A stretch of 37,932 bases of DNA from an uncultured Clostridia bacterium (lineage in GTDB: Bacteria; Bacillota; Clostridia; TANB77; CAG-508): the NCBI GenBank assembly GCA_947630235.1, contig CANRGN010000017.1, positions 1-37,932 of the forward strand, read 5' to 3'. The position numbers were made by a program, and so were the translations under genes. Of the stretch, positions 16,001-23,421 are shown piece by piece. The first letter of the stretch is position 1, and each line of letters opens with the position of its first letter. The notes under the pieces were generated by a model. That model was not told the DNA's origin. It ran no database searches and saw only the letters and a list, made by a program, of their open reading frames with translations.

Positions 16001-17275
16001 GAAAATGGTCAGTTAGAAGTATTACAGAGTACTATAAATGGAAATGGTTCTGATTATACAATTGAAAATATAAGTGGAGCTAATGTGAATATTGGTAATG
16101 GAAGTAGTGGAGTAACGATAAAAGGAAAAGGAAAAGGAATTTATAGTAGTTCTAAATTAGAAATTGATAATGGAAGTGTAAATGCTACAAGTGGAATAGC
16201 TCTAACGTTAGCAGGGGAAACTTGCAAAATATGTAATAATTCTAATATTTCTGGAACTCAAGGTATAAAAAGCAGTAATACTAATTTAGAAATTAATAAT
16301 GGAAAAGTAAAATCTACAAGTGGAATAGCTTTAACGTTAGAAGGGGGAACTTGCAATATATCTAATAACTCTAATATTTCTGGAACTCAATGTATAAAAA
16401 GCAGTAATGCAACTTTAGAAATTAATAATGGAAAAGTAAATGTTACAAGTGGAATAGCTTTAACGTTAGAAGGGGGAACTTGCAATATATCTAATAACTC
16501 TAATATTTCTGGAACTCAAGGTATAAAAAGCAGTAATGCAACTTTAAAAATTAATAATGGAAAAGTAAATGTTACAAGTGGAATAGCTTTAACGTTAGAA
16601 GGGGGAAATTGCAATATATCTAATAACTCTAATATTTCTGGACCTCAAGGTATAAAACATAGTAATGCAACTTTAGAAATTAATAATGGAAAAGTAAAAT
16701 CTACAAGTGGAATAGCTCTAACGTTATCAGGGGGAACTTGCAAAATATATAATAGTTCTAACATTTCCGGAACTCAAGGTATAAAAAACAGTAGTACAAA
16801 TTTAACTATAACAGCAAATGCCAGTACGAACAAATCAAGTAATTCAAGTGGCCCTACTATAGAAAGTACAGGCTCAAATACAACTGATTATGCAATATCA
16901 GTAGAATCAGGAACTTTAACTTTAGGAAAAAATGAAAGTTCGCCAGATGTAAATACGTCTATTCCAACAATTAAATCTAAGAATATAGGTGTAAAATTAG
17001 GATCCAGTGGTAATTTTAATTTTTATGATGGAAGTATATATTCGAATTCTGCAATTTCAATACAAACAAATAATACTACAAATCCTACTGAAGGAACTTC
17101 TAAATTAAAACTACCAAGCAACTATAAAATAAAGTATGAAGGAAAATATAAAGAGGTTGAAGAAAAAAATAAAGAGGATGAAGGAAATATTGTAGAGGAT
17201 GAAGGAAACAATGTAGAGGAGGAAACTGAAAAAATTCTTATTGAATCAACTGCAATTTTAGAGAAAAAAAATTAA
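13022..17275 (+). CDS. Giant pseudopilin-headed beta-helix surface protein (1417 aa)
   Basis: The N-terminus MIRKNIKQNKGITLISMILAIIV is a type IV prepilin-like signal (basic leader, G-I cleavage site, hydrophobic helix), so it may be processed by a prepilin peptidase. A pilin-like segment follows. Near residues 225-330 there is an InlB/Listeria-Bacteroides-type repeat (VTVKFWANGG, GRTGMKFLGYST, VYAIWGD). The long middle and C-terminal parts are Asn/Ser/Gly-rich beta-helix-like sequence with five 43-residue repeats (DNA 16135-16779). The tail is acidic (VEEKNKEDEGNIVEDEG). No LPXTG or other anchor is seen, so the N-terminal helix is the likely attachment. I start at ATG 13022 after AGAGGTG; an upstream in-frame ATG would place 25 residues before the leader. 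A surface or adhesin role is inferred from architecture. Confidence 0.78.
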   Translation: MIRKNIKQNKGITLISMILAIIVIFIIIGTISYSSINSFKVRNLQNLFSDIDTLDDAISVYYIKNGDLPVYYSSYDFNGNKCEYQPFSIKNTMSSSITYLKFKEKNRNNSFISYGILDATKLNNVNLNKVHNVPSNIEAGNFFQNKSNDKKNLESSISSGIYVINLDTHKVYYTKGVASDGKMYYTKDDDNSSTIYSFNKQEESTVEQNELHREKEEEITDPYVTVKFWANGGVGVPDIMKVYFPETESITQKKLSSLLSGYAPPGRTGMKFLGYSTFSGGNDVQILYFNSGVSSGYVPNGDKDIIIKKTDCGNEINVYAIWGDANSSVMYYYKLEEGGTSGGINPTLSAGDKSISRSSTIPEGVSNYLYFDIPSSGYTISWEWDNNNNETKQAIYDGDSKKNNIITGNKYTTTESGTIKIKGSFSNLQITGDGNSKTKFYPNYSAKILKIYGTSGRKDKAGTILKDAKNKDLEWMTDIDRIFTIPINMLSYKNMGIKDKNNKDLYATDPDSKEEFYYLKKVIVTDTDSAKKEGNKIDDAIGYDGQYIHENYVYGAYDFGENVQLPASSEKTYCFYAYFGAKNYKITSSNSANSNQKYYYEDLKEAFDSAIEKKFDNIEIMDNVNTKTAIDSVKNTPNSDKYYIENYDPSYDKDINLKNSGSTINLNFKSYNLRRKGSVIFSNIILKGSNNSASLEFVDSDSNIHNNENSDWKFGNSNIDIQGNLIIKNLSIKSNTQNNNIIRLTGSGLNGSSSLKILDGTTIINTNYVDNKENPAIISMDSNAQQLYLGCESKDQLNVNNRTKDSKIRITNGNGYCVDFRNRENQQESGGYIIWNYGILSTYNYKYKAGYIGISDNLEKISTADKNQAYPCILNSGEKYNDKDIINIQLAEKMWTWSDSDSGSTRSYASNTLQNAHNMMNLSEKSTSMTLTRNSAFKKLENNVTTITKDVNLDFNSTSSSMITVTNSNLIIKAKVNIKKYYGNTNSKISVTGENGQLEVLQSTINGNGSDYTIENISGANVNIGNGSSGVTIKGKGKGIYSSSKLEIDNGSVNATSGIALTLAGETCKICNNSNISGTQGIKSSNTNLEINNGKVKSTSGIALTLEGGTCNISNNSNISGTQCIKSSNATLEINNGKVNVTSGIALTLEGGTCNISNNSNISGTQGIKSSNATLKINNGKVNVTSGIALTLEGGNCNISNNSNISGPQGIKHSNATLEINNGKVKSTSGIALTLSGGTCKIYNSSNISGTQGIKNSSTNLTITANASTNKSSNSSGPTIESTGSNTTDYAISVESGTLTLGKNESSPDVNTSIPTIKSKNIGVKLGSSGNFNFYDGSIYSNSAISIQTNNTTNPTEGTSKLKLPSNYKIKYEGKYKEVEEKNKEDEGNIVEDEGNNVEEETEKILIESTAILEKKN
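16135..16779 (+). repeat. Five tandem 129-bp repeats inside the surface protein gene
   Basis: Units begin near 16135, 16264, 16393, 16522 and 16651. Each encodes 43 residues of the pattern I-K-S-S-N-A-T-L-E-I-N-N-G-K, TSGIALTLEGGTC, NISNNSNISGTQG. The middle units are nearly identical at the DNA level; the outer units have diverged. Each contains one conserved Cys. This is a likely site of copy-number change and of assembly collapse. Confidence 0.85.
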
Positions 17276-17328
17276 CTTTAATAATAGGCTATTTATAAAT
17301 TATAAAACAAAAGAAAGGTATTAAAAAA

Positions 17329-17796
17329 ATGAAAAATAACAAAAAAATAATTATATTATTCATAGTATTTTTAATAGCAGGAATTGCTTTAGGAATTGTT
17401 ATTGATGCAAAAATATTGTGTAAAAAAGATGTTAAAGAAGAAATAAATGAAAATAATTATGGTGAAAAAATAAAACAGAGTTCATATAGTTCAGAAGATT
17501 TAAATAAAAAAATAGATAAAATTAATTCTTTATATCAAAAACTTAATGATTTAAAATCACAAGTAATAGATGTAGAATCAGAAATTGGTATATTACAAAA
17601 TGAAGTTAACAATGCTACAAATTTTCAATTTGAAGATGATATTTATCAAAATAATGATGAGAATATTGTAGAAGATGATAATGATTTAATAGAAGATAAT
17701 ACAGATCAGCAAAGTAATAGTGAAAATGAAATAATTGAAAATGAATTAATTACTGAACCTATTGAAACATCAACATCGAATGAAGTAGAAATGTAA
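17329..17796 (+). CDS. Membrane-anchored coiled-coil protein (155 aa)
   Basis: One N-terminal membrane helix (residues 5-25, KIIILFIVFLIAGIALGIVI), then a coiled coil (about residues 55-95: DLNKKIDKINSLYQKLNDLK, SQVIDVESEIGILQNEVNNA), then a very acidic Asp/Glu/Asn tail. AAAGG precedes the ATG. It lies 53 bp after the giant surface protein in the same direction and ends in a strong terminator, so it is probably co-transcribed and may help assemble or position it. Family not recognised. Confidence 0.65.
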   Translation: MKNNKKIIILFIVFLIAGIALGIVIDAKILCKKDVKEEINENNYGEKIKQSSYSSEDLNKKIDKINSLYQKLNDLKSQVIDVESEIGILQNEVNNATNFQFEDDIYQNNDENIVEDDNDLIEDNTDQQSNSENEIIENELITEPIETSTSNEVEM

Positions 17797-17809
17797 ATAA
17801 TTTAGTAGT

Positions 17810-17857
17810 GAACCCCAAATTATTAAACCAAAATTTTAATAATTTGGGTTCTTTTTA
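17810..17857 (+). terminator. Strong intrinsic terminator
   Basis: GAACCCCAAATTATTAAA pairs with TTTTAATAATTTGGGTTC, followed by TTTTT. Confidence 0.9.
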
Positions 17858-17903
17858 TCTATCATAAAGTTTATTCGATAATTCGAAAATATGAAAAAAG
17901 ATT

Positions 17904-17932
17904 TTGACTTTTTCCAATTTTTGGTGTATAAT
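17904..17932 (+). promoter_or_regulatory. carD: Sigma-A promoter of carD
   Basis: -35 TTGACT, 17-bp spacer, -10 TATAAT. Transcription would begin near 17939, which excludes the longer in-frame start at 17891. Confidence 0.85.
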
Positions 17933-17971
17933 ATTTTTGTGTTAAAAATACTTGGAAGGAGTGACGATGTA

Positions 17972-18538
17972 ATGTTTAAAATAGGAGATGAAGTAGTATA
18001 CCCAATGCATGGAGCAGGGAAAATTGTTGCAATAGAGGATAAAGCAATCCTAAATGAAATACAATCATATTACATTATTAAAATGCCTGGAGAAGTTAAA
18101 GTTATGGTTCCTACAGCTAAAGCAGAAGAAATTGGAGTAAGACCAATTGTTGATTTGGAAACTGCCGGAAAAGTAATGAAGATTCTAGAACAAGATAGTA
18201 CAGAAATGTCTATGAATTGGAATAAAAGATATAGAGATAATATGGATAAACTAAAAACAGGAAATATCTATGAAGTAGCAGATATTGTTAGAAATCTTAG
18301 TTTCAAGCAAAAAGACAAAGGTTTGTCAACAGGTGAAAAGAAAATGTTGTTAAATGCAAAACAAATTCTTGTTAGTGAATTGGTATTAGTTGAAAGTAGA
18401 GAAAAAGAGGAAGTTGAAGCAGATGTTGAAAATACTATAAACACATCTTATGAGGTTCATGGTATTTCAAGTATTGAAGAACCAACTGGTACAGAAACAC
18501 CTAAGATAATGAAAAAATTTATTACAACAAATAGTTAA
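17972..18538 (+). CDS. carD: CarD/CdnL-family RNA polymerase-binding regulator
   Basis: A 188-residue protein: residues 1-60 form the RNA polymerase-interacting Tudor-like domain (FKIGDEVVYPMHGAGKIVAI, YYIIKMPGEVKVMVPTAKAEEIGVRPIV). An all-helical DNA-binding domain follows (residues 65-150: WNKRYRDNMDKLKTGNIYEV, VRNLSFKQKDKGLSTGEKKM). Residues 155-188 are an acidic tail. CarD-type proteins bind the RNA polymerase beta lobe and stabilise open complexes at housekeeping promoters. The start at ATG 17972 is chosen because the promoter -10 lies at 17927. GGAAGGAG is the ribosome binding site. Monocistronic between two terminators. Confidence 0.9.
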   Translation: MFKIGDEVVYPMHGAGKIVAIEDKAILNEIQSYYIIKMPGEVKVMVPTAKAEEIGVRPIVDLETAGKVMKILEQDSTEMSMNWNKRYRDNMDKLKTGNIYEVADIVRNLSFKQKDKGLSTGEKKMLLNAKQILVSELVLVESREKEEVEADVENTINTSYEVHGISSIEEPTGTETPKIMKKFITTNS

Positions 18539-18550
18539 TATAATTACGAA

Positions 18551-18575
18551 GGACGAATTTTAATTCGTCTTTTTA
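18551..18575 (+). terminator. Terminator of carD
   Basis: GGACGAATT / AATTCGTCT stem followed by TTTT. Confidence 0.75.
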
Positions 18576-18605
18576 ATATTAATTTTTTGGATAAAATTTT
18601 TTTCA

Positions 18606-18757
18606 AAGAACAATAGTGGACATTTTCTTATATTAAGCTGTAAAAAAATATTGCAAAGTCCACGTTAAATTGTTCGTGAGCCAATTTAGACAAAAATTGT
18701 GTGCAATGTTTTTATTCAGTCTAGCTACAGAGAACTTTTCTACAGAATAAAAAAATA
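18606..18757 (+). repeat. ~150-bp interspersed repeat, copy A
   Basis: It matches the reverse complement of 36601-36751 over its whole length, at roughly 80% by eye. The best conserved blocks are GAACAAT-GTGGACATTTTCTTAT, TTAAATTGTTCGTG, GACAAAAATTG, TGCAATG and CTAGCTACAGAGAACTTT. The right end folds as TATTC...GAATA around the CTAGCTACAGAGAAC loop, and CAATTT / AAATTG can form an inner hairpin. It encodes no protein. It sits between carD and dnaG. Confidence 0.8.
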
Positions 18758-18820
18758 ATAATATAAAATACTACTAATAAAGCAAAATATGAAATTTATG
18801 TATACTTTTCATAATAAAAA

Positions 18821-18849
18821 GAGGGATTTAGAAAGTGTTTGTCGAATAT
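18821..18849 (+). promoter_or_regulatory. Sigma-H-like promoter of the dnaG-rpoD operon
   Basis: GAGGGATTT, 11-bp spacer, GTCGAATAT: fits the sigma-H consensus (RnAGGAwww, N11-12, RnnGAATww) with one mismatch. An exact Spo0A-box heptamer TGTCGAA (18840-18846) overlaps the -10. B. subtilis also drives its sigA operon from a sigma-H promoter at the start of sporulation. Confidence 0.6.
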
Positions 18850-18871
18850 TATATATGAAAGGTTTGATTAA

Positions 18872-20659
18872 ATGATTCAGTATAGTGACGAATTAAAAGA
18901 GGAAGTAAGATCAGCAAATGATATTGTAGATATAATTTCTCAATATGTTACATTGCAAAAAAAAGGTAGAAATTATTTTTGTATATGTCCATTTCATTCA
19001 GAAAAATCACCTTCAATGTCTGTTTCACCAGATAGACAATATTTTCATTGTTTTGGATGTGGAGCAGGTGGTGATGTTTTTTCATTTATAAGCAAAATTG
19101 AAGGCTTAACATTTAAAGAGTCAATAGAATTTTTAGCAGAAAAAGCTAGAATTACGCTCCCATTATTAGATAATCGAGATGACAAGAATCAATATATGAA
19201 AAATAGGATGTATCAAATTAATTCTGAAGCTACACTATTTTTTCATCAAAGATTATATTCTCCTGTTGCAAAAATTGCACAAGATTATGTAAAAAAAAGA
19301 AAATTAGATAATAAAACTTTACAAGCTTTTAAAATTGGATATTCAGGAGAACATAACGAATTGTATAAAGCTCTTAAAAATAAAGGCTTTAAAGATGAAG
19401 AAATTTTAGCGACAGGTTTATGTAATAAAAATGACAGAGGAGAATTTATAGATAGATATAGAAAAAGATTAATTTTTCCAATAATGAATATTCAAGGAAA
19501 AGTTGTAGCTTTTGGTGGAAGACGATTAGATGAAGATAAAAATGTAGCAAAATATATAAATTCAAATGAGAATTTAATATATTCAAAAAAACAACATTTA
19601 TTTGCTCTTAATATAGCCAAACAAAATAACCCAAAAAAGATGATATTAGTTGAAGGATATATGGATGCTATATCACTTCATCAAAGAGGGGTAACGAATG
19701 TTTGTGCATCACTAGGAACTGCGCTTACAGAAGAACAAGGAAAATTACTAAGAAAGTATGATCAAGTAATACTTAGCTATGATTCAGATGAAGCTGGACA
19801 AACTGCAATAATGAGAGGTTTAGATGTATTACAAAAGCTTGGAGTAGATGGAAGAATTTTGCAAATGGAAGGTGCAAAGGATCCAGATGAATATATTATA
19901 AAATATGGTAGTGGTAGATTTAATTTACTAGTAGATAATGCTATATCACTTATTGAATTCAAATCAAAAATGTTTAGAAATAACTTTAATCTAGAAAATG
20001 CAACAGATAAAATAAAATTCTTAAAAGAAATTGCAAAATTAATTGCAATGAAGGATAATAAGCTTGAAAGACAAATTTATATAGAGAAGATAGCAGATCA
20101 AAACCAAATATCTAAAGAAGCTTTATATGCAGAAGTAAATAAATTAGTTTATGATAATAGTTTTAATGAAAAAATATTAGATAAATCAAAACCAATTTTG
20201 AAAAAGGAAACAAAATCAGAAAATGAAATTAGTTCATCGATAATTAAAAGAGAAAATATGATTTTATATTTACTGATAAATAATTTTAAAGAAGCTGGGC
20301 AAATTATTAAAGAAAATATTTCTAAAGAAGATTTTAAAGTAGAAATTAACAAAAAAATTTTTGAACAAATATTCAATGTTGCTCAAAACGATACAGAAGA
20401 TATATATAAATCATTATCTAATATAGAAGATGAAGAATTTCAATCAGCGCTTAGTAGTGTAGTTGTATCTGATTATGAAATTACATCTGTAGAAAAATGT
20501 ATAGAAGATGTTATAGGAAATTATTCTAGAGATAAATTAAATTCTAGAAAATTAGAAATAATTAATAAATTAAGAGAAAACAACATTTCAGAAGATGAAA
20601 TGAAAAAATTAGAAAATGAGTTAAATGAAATTATAACTAAGCTGGCTCGAAAAAAATAG
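18872..20659 (+). CDS. dnaG: DNA primase DnaG
   Basis: A 595-residue primase with the standard order: CHC2 zinc finger (Cys39, His42, Cys60, Cys63 in CICPFHSEKSPSMSV...YFHCFGCGAGG), the catalytic core with FGGRR, TOPRIM metal sites EGYMDAI (about 260) and YDSDEAG (about 308), and a C-terminal helicase-binding region of about 150 residues. It makes RNA primers at replication forks with DnaB. AAAGG precedes the ATG. rpoD follows after 15 bp, the conserved dnaG-rpoD order. A sigma-H-like promoter and repeat copy A lie upstream. Confidence 0.97.
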   Translation: MIQYSDELKEEVRSANDIVDIISQYVTLQKKGRNYFCICPFHSEKSPSMSVSPDRQYFHCFGCGAGGDVFSFISKIEGLTFKESIEFLAEKARITLPLLDNRDDKNQYMKNRMYQINSEATLFFHQRLYSPVAKIAQDYVKKRKLDNKTLQAFKIGYSGEHNELYKALKNKGFKDEEILATGLCNKNDRGEFIDRYRKRLIFPIMNIQGKVVAFGGRRLDEDKNVAKYINSNENLIYSKKQHLFALNIAKQNNPKKMILVEGYMDAISLHQRGVTNVCASLGTALTEEQGKLLRKYDQVILSYDSDEAGQTAIMRGLDVLQKLGVDGRILQMEGAKDPDEYIIKYGSGRFNLLVDNAISLIEFKSKMFRNNFNLENATDKIKFLKEIAKLIAMKDNKLERQIYIEKIADQNQISKEALYAEVNKLVYDNSFNEKILDKSKPILKKETKSENEISSSIIKRENMILYLLINNFKEAGQIIKENISKEDFKVEINKKIFEQIFNVAQNDTEDIYKSLSNIEDEEFQSALSSVVVSDYEITSVEKCIEDVIGNYSRDKLNSRKLEIINKLRENNISEDEMKKLENELNEIITKLARKK

Positions 20660-20674
20660 GAGGTTGTTTAAATA

Positions 20675-21856
20675 ATGGAAAAAGATGAGAACACTCAAAT
20701 GAAGCTTAATGATGTAAAAAATGAAAACAAAGAAAATATTAAAAAAGCAAAAAATTCAGATGATAAAAAAATAAATAAAATAGTTGAAATAGTTGAAAAA
20801 GCTAAGAAAAAAGGTAAAATGACTTATGGAGAACTTGCAGCAGAACTTGGTGATATAAATCCAGAAGATTTAGATAAAGTTTTTGATGAATTTGAAAAAA
20901 TGGGTGTAAATATATTAGCAGATGATGAAGAAGATGATGATGACCTATTAGAACCTGGTATAGATGAATTAAACGAAGTTGAAGAAATAAAATTAGAAGA
21001 TTTAGATGTAACTAATTTTGATGGAATAAATGTAGATGATCCTGTAAGAATGTATTTAAGAGAGATAGGTAGAATACCTTTACTTTCATTTGATGAGGAA
21101 TTAGATTTAGCAAAACGAGTTTTAAATGGCGATGAAGAAGCAAAACAAAAGCTTGCAGAGTCAAATTTAAGATTAGTTGTTAGTATTGCAAAAAAATATG
21201 TTGGAAGAGGAATGTTGTTCTTAGATTTAATTCAAGAAGGAAATATGGGATTAATAAAGGCAGTGGAAAAGTTTGATTATGAAAAAGGATATAAATTCAG
21301 TACCTATGCTACTTGGTGGATTAGACAAGCTATTACTAGAGCTATTGCAGATCAAGCTAGAACGATTAGGATTCCAGTTCATATGGTAGAAACTATAAAT
21401 AAGCTTATTAGAACTTCTAGACATTTATTACAAATATTAGGAAGAGAGCCAACCCCAGAAGAAATAGCAGAAGAATTAGAAATTCCAGTTGAAAAGGTAA
21501 TGGAAATTCAAAAAATTGCACAAGAACCAGTATCATTAGAAACACCAATTGGTGAAGAAGATGATAGTCATTTAGGAGATTTTATTCCAGATGATGAGTC
21601 TCCAGCTCCACATGATTCTGCTGCATATACATTACTTAAAGAACAATTAGATGAAGTAATGAGTACATTAACACCTAGAGAGGCAAAAGTTTTAAAATTA
21701 AGATTTGGTTTAGAAGATGGTAAAGCTAGAACATTGGAAGAAGTGGGTAGAGAATTTCAAGTAACTCGTGAAAGAATCAGACAAATAGAAGCAAAAGCTT
21801 TAAGAAAATTAAGACATCCTAGTAGAAGTAAAAGGTTAAAAGATTATATGAGTTAG
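20675..21856 (+). CDS. rpoD: Housekeeping sigma factor (RpoD/SigA)
   Basis: A 393-residue primary sigma factor. Region 1.1 (about residues 28-80, [20 protein letters not shown]) is followed by an acidic linker, region 1.2 ([18 protein letters not shown]), region 2 ([56 protein letters not shown]), region 3 and region 4 ([35 protein letters not shown]). It recognises the TTGACA/TATAAT promoters seen throughout this window. AGGAGG lies 8-9 bases before ATG. Operon with dnaG. Confidence 0.97.
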   Translation: MEKDENTQMKLNDVKNENKENIKKAKNSDDKKINKIVEIVEKAKKKGKMTYGELAAELGDINPEDLDKVFDEFEKMGVNILADDEEDDDDLLEPGIDELNEVEEIKLEDLDVTNFDGINVDDPVRMYLREIGRIPLLSFDEELDLAKRVLNGDEEAKQKLAESNLRLVVSIAKKYVGRGMLFLDLIQEGNMGLIKAVEKFDYEKGYKFSTYATWWIRQAITRAIADQARTIRIPVHMVETINKLIRTSRHLLQILGREPTPEEIAEELEIPVEKVMEIQKIAQEPVSLETPIGEEDDSHLGDFIPDDESPAPHDSAAYTLLKEQLDEVMSTLTPREAKVLKLRFGLEDGKARTLEEVGREFQVTRERIRQIEAKALRKLRHPSRSKRLKDYMS

Positions 21857-21893
21857 ATTTATTTTAAAATATTTTATAATAAATTTATACATG

Positions 21894-21918
21894 GGCGATT
21901 ATTGATCGCCTGTTTTTT
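21894..21918 (+). terminator. Terminator of the dnaG-rpoD operon
   Basis: GGCGAT / ATCGCC stem with TATTG loop, then TGTTTTTT. Confidence 0.8.
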
Positions 21919-21972
21919 ATGCTATTCTATTGATTTTTACATATTTTTTTGATAACATAGTAATATATGATG

Positions 21973-21981
21973 TGGTACAAT
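21973..21981 (+). promoter_or_regulatory. Extended -10 promoter
   Basis: TGGTACAAT fits an extended -10 (TGnTATAAT) about 34 bp before the chosen ATG 22015. A TTGATA lies 21 bp upstream, too far for a normal -35. Confidence 0.5.
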
Positions 21982-22014
21982 TTAATAAAAGTATCAATGA
22001 AAGAGAGGAAAGTC

Positions 22015-22482
22015 ATGAGTTTACAAGATTTTTTAACTGATGCATTAAATTTGCTATTAGGAAAGGACGATTCTGAAGAAAAAGAAGATTTTAAAAAAGC
22101 TATTTCAGATTCTATAAAAGATAATAAAATAGATTTAGCAGCAGCAAATGAACTTATGGAAACTAGAAATAATGTTAATAAAGAAGCAGAAGAATTTGAT
22201 AAAAGACAGATGGCTACGATATCTTTAGAAGATGGAATAAAGGTATCTGTAAAAGATGCTAAAAAGAAAAAGGAAGAATTAGCAAGAAAAAAAGAAAATG
22301 AAGAAAAAATAAGAAGGATATCTAGTGAGAATATAAATAAAAATAATGAAAAAATAAAAAGTGTAAGTAAAAACAATACAAAGTTAAAAGTTGATAGACA
22401 GAAATTACAAAATGAAATTCTAAAAGAAGAACAAAAAGAGAGTATGAATAAAAATATTAGTGAGAGAGAAGGAAAAAATTAG
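22015..22482 (+). CDS. Soluble coiled-coil protein, unknown function (155 aa)
   Basis: Starts MSLQDFLTDALNLLLGKDD, then is almost entirely charged helix (KKKKEELARKKENEEKIRRI and similar), with no membrane segment or Cys. A coiled-coil or helical-bundle protein is likely. GAGAGGAAAG lies a few bases before ATG 22015; an earlier in-frame ATG at 21967 lies upstream of the -10 box and is rejected. It stands alone between rpoD and the L21 leader. I do not recognise the family. The long minus-strand frame over it is a shadow of the Lys/Glu-rich composition. Confidence 0.65.
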   Translation: MSLQDFLTDALNLLLGKDDSEEKEDFKKAISDSIKDNKIDLAAANELMETRNNVNKEAEEFDKRQMATISLEDGIKVSVKDAKKKKEELARKKENEEKIRRISSENINKNNEKIKSVSKNNTKLKVDRQKLQNEILKEEQKESMNKNISEREGKN

Positions 22483-22490
22483 CTTTTTGG

Positions 22491-22519
22491 TTGACATGTA
22501 CATCTTTTTATGTTAAAAT
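22491..22519 (+). promoter_or_regulatory. Sigma-A promoter of rplU-rpmA
   Basis: -35 TTGACA, 17-bp spacer, -10 TAAAAT. Confidence 0.9.
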
Positions 22520-22523
22520 ATCT

Positions 22524-22612
22524 AACTGTAAACTGCTTAACTATGGTTATAAATTCTATAAAATATATAGATACCAAGGTTGGAGGTTAGCGAGTATACG
22601 AAAAGGGAGGTG
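22524..22612 (+). ncRNA. L21 ribosomal protein leader RNA
   Basis: The leader contains ACTGCTTAACTATGGTTA, then ATACCAAGGTTGGAGGTTAG and CGAGTATACGAAAAGGG directly before the rplU ribosome binding site. This layout resembles the Firmicutes L21 autoregulatory leader, in which the ribosomal protein represses its own operon. Boundaries are approximate. Confidence 0.75.
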
Positions 22613-22620
22613 CATTTTTA

Positions 22621-22974
22621 ATGTACGCAATAATTGAAGCATGTGGAAGACAATACAAAGTTCAAGAAGGTGATACTGTTTTTTTTGAAAAATTAGATAC
22701 AGATGAAGGAAAAAAAGTTAATTTTGATAAAGTAATTCTTGTATCTGATGATAAAAAAGTACAAGTAGGTAATCCTTATGTAACAGATGTTAAAGTAGAA
22801 GGAAAAGTTGTTTCTCATGGTAGAGGTAAAAAGATAGTTGTATTCAAATACAAAGCTAAAAAGAATGAAAGAAAAACTCAAGGACATAGACAAGAATACA
22901 CAAAAGTAGAAATAACTTCAATAAAATCTTCTGCTAAAAAAGCTGCAAAAGAAACTGAAGAAGTTGCAAAATAA
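22621..22974 (+). CDS. rplU: 50S ribosomal protein L21
   Basis: A 117-residue L21: [38 protein letters not shown], and the basic RNA-binding block [20 protein letters not shown] followed by [10 protein letters not shown]. It is about 14 residues longer than usual because of a [12 protein letters not shown] tail. GGGAGGTG precedes the ATG. It is preceded by an L21 leader and followed by rpmA after 71 bp. The prp (ysxB) gene that usually lies between rplU and rpmA in Firmicutes is absent. Confidence 0.97.
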   Translation: MYAIIEACGRQYKVQEGDTVFFEKLDTDEGKKVNFDKVILVSDDKKVQVGNPYVTDVKVEGKVVSHGRGKKIVVFKYKAKKNERKTQGHRQEYTKVEITSIKSSAKKAAKETEEVAK

Positions 22975-23045
22975 TTTAAGAAATTTATTTTTCTATATAG
23001 AAAATTATATAAAACATATTAAAAGTTGAAAGGAGTGAGACTTTC

Positions 23046-23300
23046 ATGGCACATAAAAAAGGTCAAAGTAGTTCTAAGAACGGAAGAGACAGTGAGTCTA
23101 AGAGACTTGGTGTAAAAAAATCTGATGGTCAAATTGTAAAAGCTGGAAATATTATAGTTAGACAAAGAGGAACAAATGTGCATCCTGGTGTTAATGTTGG
23201 TATCGGAAGTGATGATACATTATTTGCATTAATCGATGGAACAGTTAAATTTGAAAGAAAAGGTAAAGATAAAAAACAAGTTAGTGTTTATCCTGCCTAG
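23046..23300 (+). CDS. rpmA: 50S ribosomal protein L27
   Basis: An 84-residue L27: [67 protein letters not shown]27 reaches into the peptidyl transferase centre. The protein begins directly with the mature AHKKG sequence and lacks the N-terminal extension (ending in F-AHKKG) that Firmicutes normally remove with the Prp protease; prp is also missing from the operon. AAAGGAGTGAG is the ribosome binding site. Confidence 0.97.
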   Translation: MAHKKGQSSSKNGRDSESKRLGVKKSDGQIVKAGNIIVRQRGTNVHPGVNVGIGSDDTLFALIDGTVKFERKGKDKKQVSVYPA

Positions 23301-23309
23301 TAAAAAAAT

Positions 23310-23342
23310 AAAGCCTAAAATGTAAAACATTTTAGGCTTTTT
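23310..23342 (+). terminator. Terminator of rplU-rpmA
   Basis: AAAGCCTAAAATGT / ACATTTTAGGCTTT, 14-bp stem, 3-base loop, T-rich tail. Confidence 0.9.
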
Positions 23343-23362
23343 GTGTTTTATATAATATTCTA

Positions 23363-23391
23363 TTGAAAAAAATAATATTTTGATATATAAT
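23363..23391 (+). promoter_or_regulatory. aspS: Sigma-A promoter of aspS
   Basis: -35 TTGAAA, 17-bp spacer, -10 TATAAT, 30 bp before ATG 23422. Confidence 0.75.
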
Positions 23392-23421
23392 ATCACCTAT
23401 AAATTAGAAAGAGGAGTAGAT

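Noticed and set aside
16135..16779. CRISPR-like array
   Set aside because: The repeats are 129 bp long, contiguous and in frame within a coding sequence; there are no spacers.
21927..22376. 149-codon minus-strand frame rich in Ser/Phe
   Set aside because: It is the antisense of a Lys/Glu-rich coiled-coil gene that has its own promoter and ribosome binding site.
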